NCBI GenBank assembly: GCA_016926765.1
Contig: JAFGNY010000280.1
Coordinates: forward strand, 1 to 9,097
Length of the DNA stretch: 9,097 nucleotides
Direction of reading: 5' to 3'
Source: Bacteroidales bacterium
Lineage (GTDB): Bacteria > Bacteroidota > Bacteroidia > Bacteroidales > FEN-979
Shown here: piece after piece, positions 6,437-9,097 of the stretch
How positions within the stretch are numbered: position 1 is the first letter of the stretch
Layout: each line of letters opens with the position of its first letter
Translations under genes and position numbers: made by a program
Notes under the pieces: model-generated
What the model was told of the DNA's origin: nothing
What the model saw: the letters and a program-made list of their open reading frames with translations, nothing else
Database searches by the model: none

Positions 6437-7704
6437 ATTTTACCAGATTTTGTGATTGCCAAGATCCATATGATTGCACCAATAGCATATAGGCTCATTG
6501 AAACAGAAAGAAGGATGAATCCTGTCATTACATCCTTGAAGTATAGCCCTCCGGCACACATGGAAAGGATCATCAATCCATTCCCTGCCATTGAAATATA
6601 AAACATGGATCGGGTACGTTTGACTATTAAGGGTATCTGTGATATTGAGTATCTGATAAAATCAAAAAACATCCAGGGTGCAAGAATTCTCACATACATT
6701 CCAGATACTCTCCAGATCTCCCCGAAGATAAGCTCAAACAGCCATGGCCCGGCAATGAATAGCACCAACAATACAGGTAAAGCTATCAAGGCAGAAAGTT
6801 TCAGGGTCTTCCACACGATATCGTGGATCTGACCTGTGGTTTTATACTGTTCTGCAGCGTCTTTGTACAGAACCTGCGAGATGGATGAACCAATCAGTAT
6901 CAGGGGAGCCTGCATGATCCGCATGGCAAGGGAATACCATCCTACCACAGCCGTATCAAAGAAAAACTTTGCCAGGTAAATTACCCCGTAACTCTGCAGC
7001 ATCTCAAGTACCACCTGGGGAGAATTGGCAAGGGGAAGATCACGATGTTTCTTTATTAAAGGTGGGAAAGAAGAGATGCGAAGATCATTCAATACATACC
7101 GGTCTGTAAAAATAAAAAGCAGTAAAAAGAAGAGTACAAACAGGCTCATCCCAAAAATGAACCCACCAACAAGTCCCCATACTCCCATCCCCAGGATTCC
7201 CAGTACTAGCATTCCACCATTATTCCCAAGAGAATTGATGACTTTCCCGATAGCAATCATGGAATACTTCCGTTGTCGGTTAAACCAGTGCTGAAGAATA
7301 TTTCCCGCACCAATTAATAAAACGAGGAGAGGCAGGAAATAGATCAGTTGACGCATTACTCCCTCTCCAGAAATTTTCGGAAAAAACAAGATAAGGATGA
7401 TGATACCGATCATGAGGATACTTGCGATCAGGAAAGTAATAACAAACGAGAGTACCGTCATGCCTATCGCCTCTGTCTGGCGTTTCTGTAAAATGATTGC
7501 CATTTCATACCGCAGCGTAGCGATAAGCCCGAATCCCCCGGCAATGGATATGAAAAACGTATAGACACCAAAATCTGTCGGGGAATATAAACGGGTAAGC
7601 ATAGGGGCAATGGCCAGTGAAATGGCTTGTCCAATACCAGCTCCGGCAACTAGTTTGGAAATATCTCTTAAAAATGGCGTTTTTCGTTTACTAAAATAAA
7701 TCAT
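6433..7704 (-). CDS. Wzx-type polysaccharide flippase
   Basis: Inner-membrane oligosaccharide flippase of the MOP superfamily (polysaccharide biosynthesis protein, Polysacc_synt_3-like), 423 aa with about twelve hydrophobic segments. The N-terminus shows the family pattern: a basic start, an amphipathic GAGIGQAISLAIAPMLTRLY helix (21-40), then SPTDFGVYTF (41-50), the conserved loop of Wzx proteins, and LRYEMAI (64-70). A charged cytoplasmic linker (about 200-228) separates the two halves. The second half begins around the QSYGVIYLAKFF segment (237-248) and ends in a clear last membrane helix (about 393-416). It should move the lipid-linked repeat unit from the cytoplasmic to the periplasmic leaflet. 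It is the first gene of the tightly packed polysaccharide block, 28 bases after the DUF4340 gene; AGAGG lies too far from the ATG to be a good ribosome binding site. Its stop overlaps the methyltransferase start as ATGA. Confidence 0.92.
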   Translation of the reverse strand: MIYFSKRKTPFLRDISKLVAGAGIGQAISLAIAPMLTRLYSPTDFGVYTFFISIAGGFGLIATLRYEMAIILQKRQTEAIGMTVLSFVITFLIASILMIGIIILILFFPKISGEGVMRQLIYFLPLLVLLIGAGNILQHWFNRQRKYSMIAIGKVINSLGNNGGMLVLGILGMGVWGLVGGFIFGMSLFVLFFLLLFIFTDRYVLNDLRISSFPPLIKKHRDLPLANSPQVVLEMLQSYGVIYLAKFFFDTAVVGWYSLAMRIMQAPLILIGSSISQVLYKDAAEQYKTTGQIHDIVWKTLKLSALIALPVLLVLFIAGPWLFELIFGEIWRVSGMYVRILAPWMFFDFIRYSISQIPLIVKRTRSMFYISMAGNGLMILSMCAGGLYFKDVMTGFILLSVSMSLYAIGAIIWILAITKSGKI

Positions 7705-7732
7705 GCTTGAATTGGCTTCAAAACAAGAACCT

Positions 7733-8797
7733 CTAGCGCAAAGGTAACGGATCCTTCATGAAGAAAGATCTCGGGCGAAGCACCCGGTCAAAAGCAAAAT
7801 ACTGAGCAAGCACAAAATCCTCCCCATCATTTACCAGAGCATAAAACCTGTCAAGGTCGTACCGGATCTCATGTCCGTTCAGGTCTACATCCCCATATCC
7901 CTCTTTGAAAAAGGTTTTGATGGTTTTACGTATACCCGCCGTATCTGTCAGGGTGATAATGGTAAAAGGAGTTGAAGTAAGAATTGAATCTTTTTTCGCT
8001 GCATCAAGATCGCTGAGGATCGCTTCAAAATTAAGGTTTCTGAATCCGGTCAGGAAATTCAGTGCAGCCAGGGTATCAAACACGGAAATGGGTTCCATAT
8101 CAGGATAAGAGTAAAGCGAAACCGTATGATCCGGGTTATTGGTGATCACATAGGATTCATTCTCCTTGATCGGAATCTCTACCTGTACTGAAACAATATC
8201 GGGCAGCTCTTTTTTAAAGATCGTGTAATCGCGCCAGGCATTGACCATTGGCGTGAACCGTGGGGAGACGAATCCCCTGAAGCCGGGCATGTAGATCACG
8301 AAAGGAGTGGAAGAGTTCTCCATCAGCATATAACTTCCCCGGTTGCTTTGTGTAGCGCCTCCAACATAAAAAACCTTCGTCAGTTTCTCATGGAGAAAAA
8401 GCCTGATCGTATTGAATAAGTCAATCCGGTACACTTCCTGATAAATTTCAACTTTCACCGCATTGACAGCAAGTTCCCTGATCACATTGTTATGTGCTGC
8501 CAGAGGTACAGGCTCTTTTACAGCCAGGTTGTGTAAAGTCTGAAGCAACATATCCAGGTTAAATGTTGAAGCCAGGTAGTTGTCGTCAACCATCCATCTG
8601 CTTTTTGGATCCCTGGAGAGAGTGACCATGTTGTTATTTTTGTCAGACATGAAGATTTTAGTGACTGAAGCCGTGTCCTTGACAGAGAAATCACTCTGTG
8701 ACCCACGAAAGGTTTTATCTGACTGTGATAAAAAAAGGAGGGCAGCCAAAATGGCAAGGAAAAGGATGATGAGCAGGAAAATCCGGTTTTTCTTCAT
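7733..8797 (-). CDS. DUF4340 family membrane-anchored protein, GldG neighbour
   Basis: A 354-aa protein that I recognise as DUF4340-like; no enzymatic activity is known. It has one N-terminal membrane segment (about residues 5-24, after the basic MKKNR), with no lipobox Cys, so it is a signal-anchor protein with its body in the periplasm. The body looks like repeated alpha/beta units: VTLSRDPKSRWMVDD (58-72) with LQTLHNLAVKEPVPL (85-99), the YVGGATQSNRGSYMLM element (144-159), MPGFRGFVSPRF (170-181), and a C-terminal copy with LNFLTGFRNLNFEAI (246-260). Such proteins often follow gldG in Bacteroidota and related GldG-like ABC systems elsewhere, so a role with the GldF-GldG transporter is plausible but inferred. 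Start: ATG at 8795-8797, preceded by an A-rich stretch. An in-frame TTG at 8834-8836 would add 13 residues translated from the REP-like element, so I reject it. Confidence 0.85.
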   Translation of the reverse strand: MKKNRIFLLIILFLAILAALLFLSQSDKTFRGSQSDFSVKDTASVTKIFMSDKNNNMVTLSRDPKSRWMVDDNYLASTFNLDMLLQTLHNLAVKEPVPLAAHNNVIRELAVNAVKVEIYQEVYRIDLFNTIRLFLHEKLTKVFYVGGATQSNRGSYMLMENSSTPFVIYMPGFRGFVSPRFTPMVNAWRDYTIFKKELPDIVSVQVEIPIKENESYVITNNPDHTVSLYSYPDMEPISVFDTLAALNFLTGFRNLNFEAILSDLDAAKKDSILTSTPFTIITLTDTAGIRKTIKTFFKEGYGDVDLNGHEIRYDLDRFYALVNDGEDFVLAQYFAFDRVLRPRSFFMKDPLPLR

Positions 8798-8803
8798 TTT
8801 TTT

Positions 8804-8840
8804 GACATTGCGAGTGAAGCGAAGCAATCTTCCCAATTGG
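8804..8840. repeat. REP-like short palindromic element
   Basis: The 47-bp gap between the gldG stop and the DUF4340 start holds ATTGC (8807-8811) and its inverse GCAAT (8824-8828) around an AG/GAAGCGAA-rich core. The order of words (TGACATTGCGAG, then GAAGCGAAGCAATCT) is the pattern of a dispersed repeat I know from many Bacteroidota and other genomes. An 8-bp palindrome, CCAATTGG (8833-8840), follows at once. Only one copy is present in the window, so its repeat nature rests on recognition, not on counting. It could form an RNA hairpin between the two genes of the transcript. Confidence 0.6.
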
Positions 8841-8844
8841 TCCG

Positions 8845-9097
8845 CTACCTCTTTTTAGCATACTTCTTTCTGCGAAGCTGAAACTTCACCAAGCCAAATC
8901 CGACGATCAGGAGAATCGGGAGAACCACATTGATGGTTTGCCAGAGGGGCCGCTCAGAAGCCAGTCTCGTCATGTCCAGTAATCTCAGTTTAAGCTCCCT
9001 GGACCGGATTGAGATCAGTCCCGAATCATCGCACAGGTAATTCATACTGTTAATCAATAGCTCTTTATTGCCGAAAGTTTGACCCGTAAACTGATCA
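8845..9097 (-). CDS. gldG: GldG, gliding-motility ABC transporter subunit (C-terminal end only)
   Basis: The last 83 codons of a gene that continues beyond the right edge; the frame is open to 9097 and reads DQFTGQTFGNKELLINSMNYL before the core. NYLCDDSGLISIRSRELKLRLLD is the hallmark end of the GldG soluble domain, followed by a single C-terminal membrane helix (about NVVLPILLIVGFGLVKF) and a short basic cytoplasmic tail RRKKYAKKR. GldG works with GldF (membrane permease) and GldA (ATPase) in an ABC transporter linked to gliding motility in Flavobacterium; in many non-gliding Bacteroidota homologues persist with unknown role. The candidate starts inside the window are internal; the real start lies outside. 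gldF is expected upstream, beyond the window. The TAG stop is 47 bases before the DUF4340 start, so the two are probably co-transcribed. Confidence 0.88.
   Translation of the reverse strand, partial: DQFTGQTFGNKELLINSMNYLCDDSGLISIRSRELKLRLLDMTRLASERPLWQTINVVLPILLIVGFGLVKFQLRRKKYAKKR

Noticed and set aside
7707..7721. TTGAA-N5-TTCAA inverted repeat in the gap before the flippase gene
   Set aside because: A five-base AT-rich stem with no T-run or known operator is expected by chance; not enough for a terminator or regulatory call.
7705..7750. Possible Bacteroidota promoter (TTTG and a TTnnTTTG word on the - strand) ahead of the flippase gene
   Set aside because: The two elements are only 12 bases apart rather than about 19-21, and the -7 box misses its conserved A; not supportable.
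8798..8836. TTG-initiated 13-residue extension of the DUF4340 protein
   Set aside because: The added residues are a translation of the REP-like element, and an ATG followed by a proper basic-hydrophobic signal anchor lies at 8795-8797.
1..9097. CRISPR array, tRNA/rRNA gene, insertion sequence, toxin-antitoxin or phage-defence module
   Set aside because: No spaced repeats, transposase, RNA signature or defence domain seen; the window is filled by metabolic, envelope and glycan genes.

Overview
The window looks like a chromosomal segment of a Bacteroidota bacterium. The strongest pointer is the C-terminal part of GldG, the gliding-motility ABC-transporter partner typical of this phylum, followed by a DUF4340 lipid- or membrane-anchored companion. 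The weak or absent Shine-Dalgarno sequences before most starts fit the same group. The exact order or family cannot be read from this sequence.

Layout: at the left edge, on the + strand, lies an NADP-type glutamate dehydrogenase gene (1-1329, its first few codons lie outside the window), closed by a strong intrinsic terminator (1357-1398). Everything else is on the - strand and converges on gdhA. Reading in the direction of transcription (right to left) these are: the 3' end of gldG (8845-9097, cut by the right edge), a short REP-like palindromic element in the 47-bp gap (8804-8840), a DUF4340 protein (7733-8797), then a six-gene surface-polysaccharide block: Wzx-type flippase (6433-7704), SAM-dependent methyltransferase (5825-6436), GT2 glycosyltransferase (4974-5819), GT4 glycosyltransferase (3892-4977), WbuB-like GT4 glycosyltransferase (2654-3895) and an O-antigen polymerase/ligase-family protein (1342-2673).

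The polysaccharide genes are packed with ATGA four-base stop/start overlaps at three junctions, near-contact at a fourth and a 20-bp overlap at the fifth, so they almost certainly form one translationally coupled operon. Together they could build a lipid-linked repeat unit (the glycosyltransferases), decorate it (methyltransferase), flip it (Wzx) and polymerise or ligate it (Wzy/WaaL family). The initiating sugar-phosphate transferase, chain-length regulator and nucleotide-sugar synthesis genes are not present here and must lie elsewhere if the pathway is complete.

The whole window is coding-dense; no gap exceeds 50 bp. I see no CRISPR, RNA gene, insertion sequence or defence system, and no convincing evidence of a wholly new system. 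The most notable points are a terminator hairpin that doubles as the coding 3' end of the convergent gene, the REP-like element after gldG, and the linkage of a polysaccharide operon to a gldG-DUF4340 pair.
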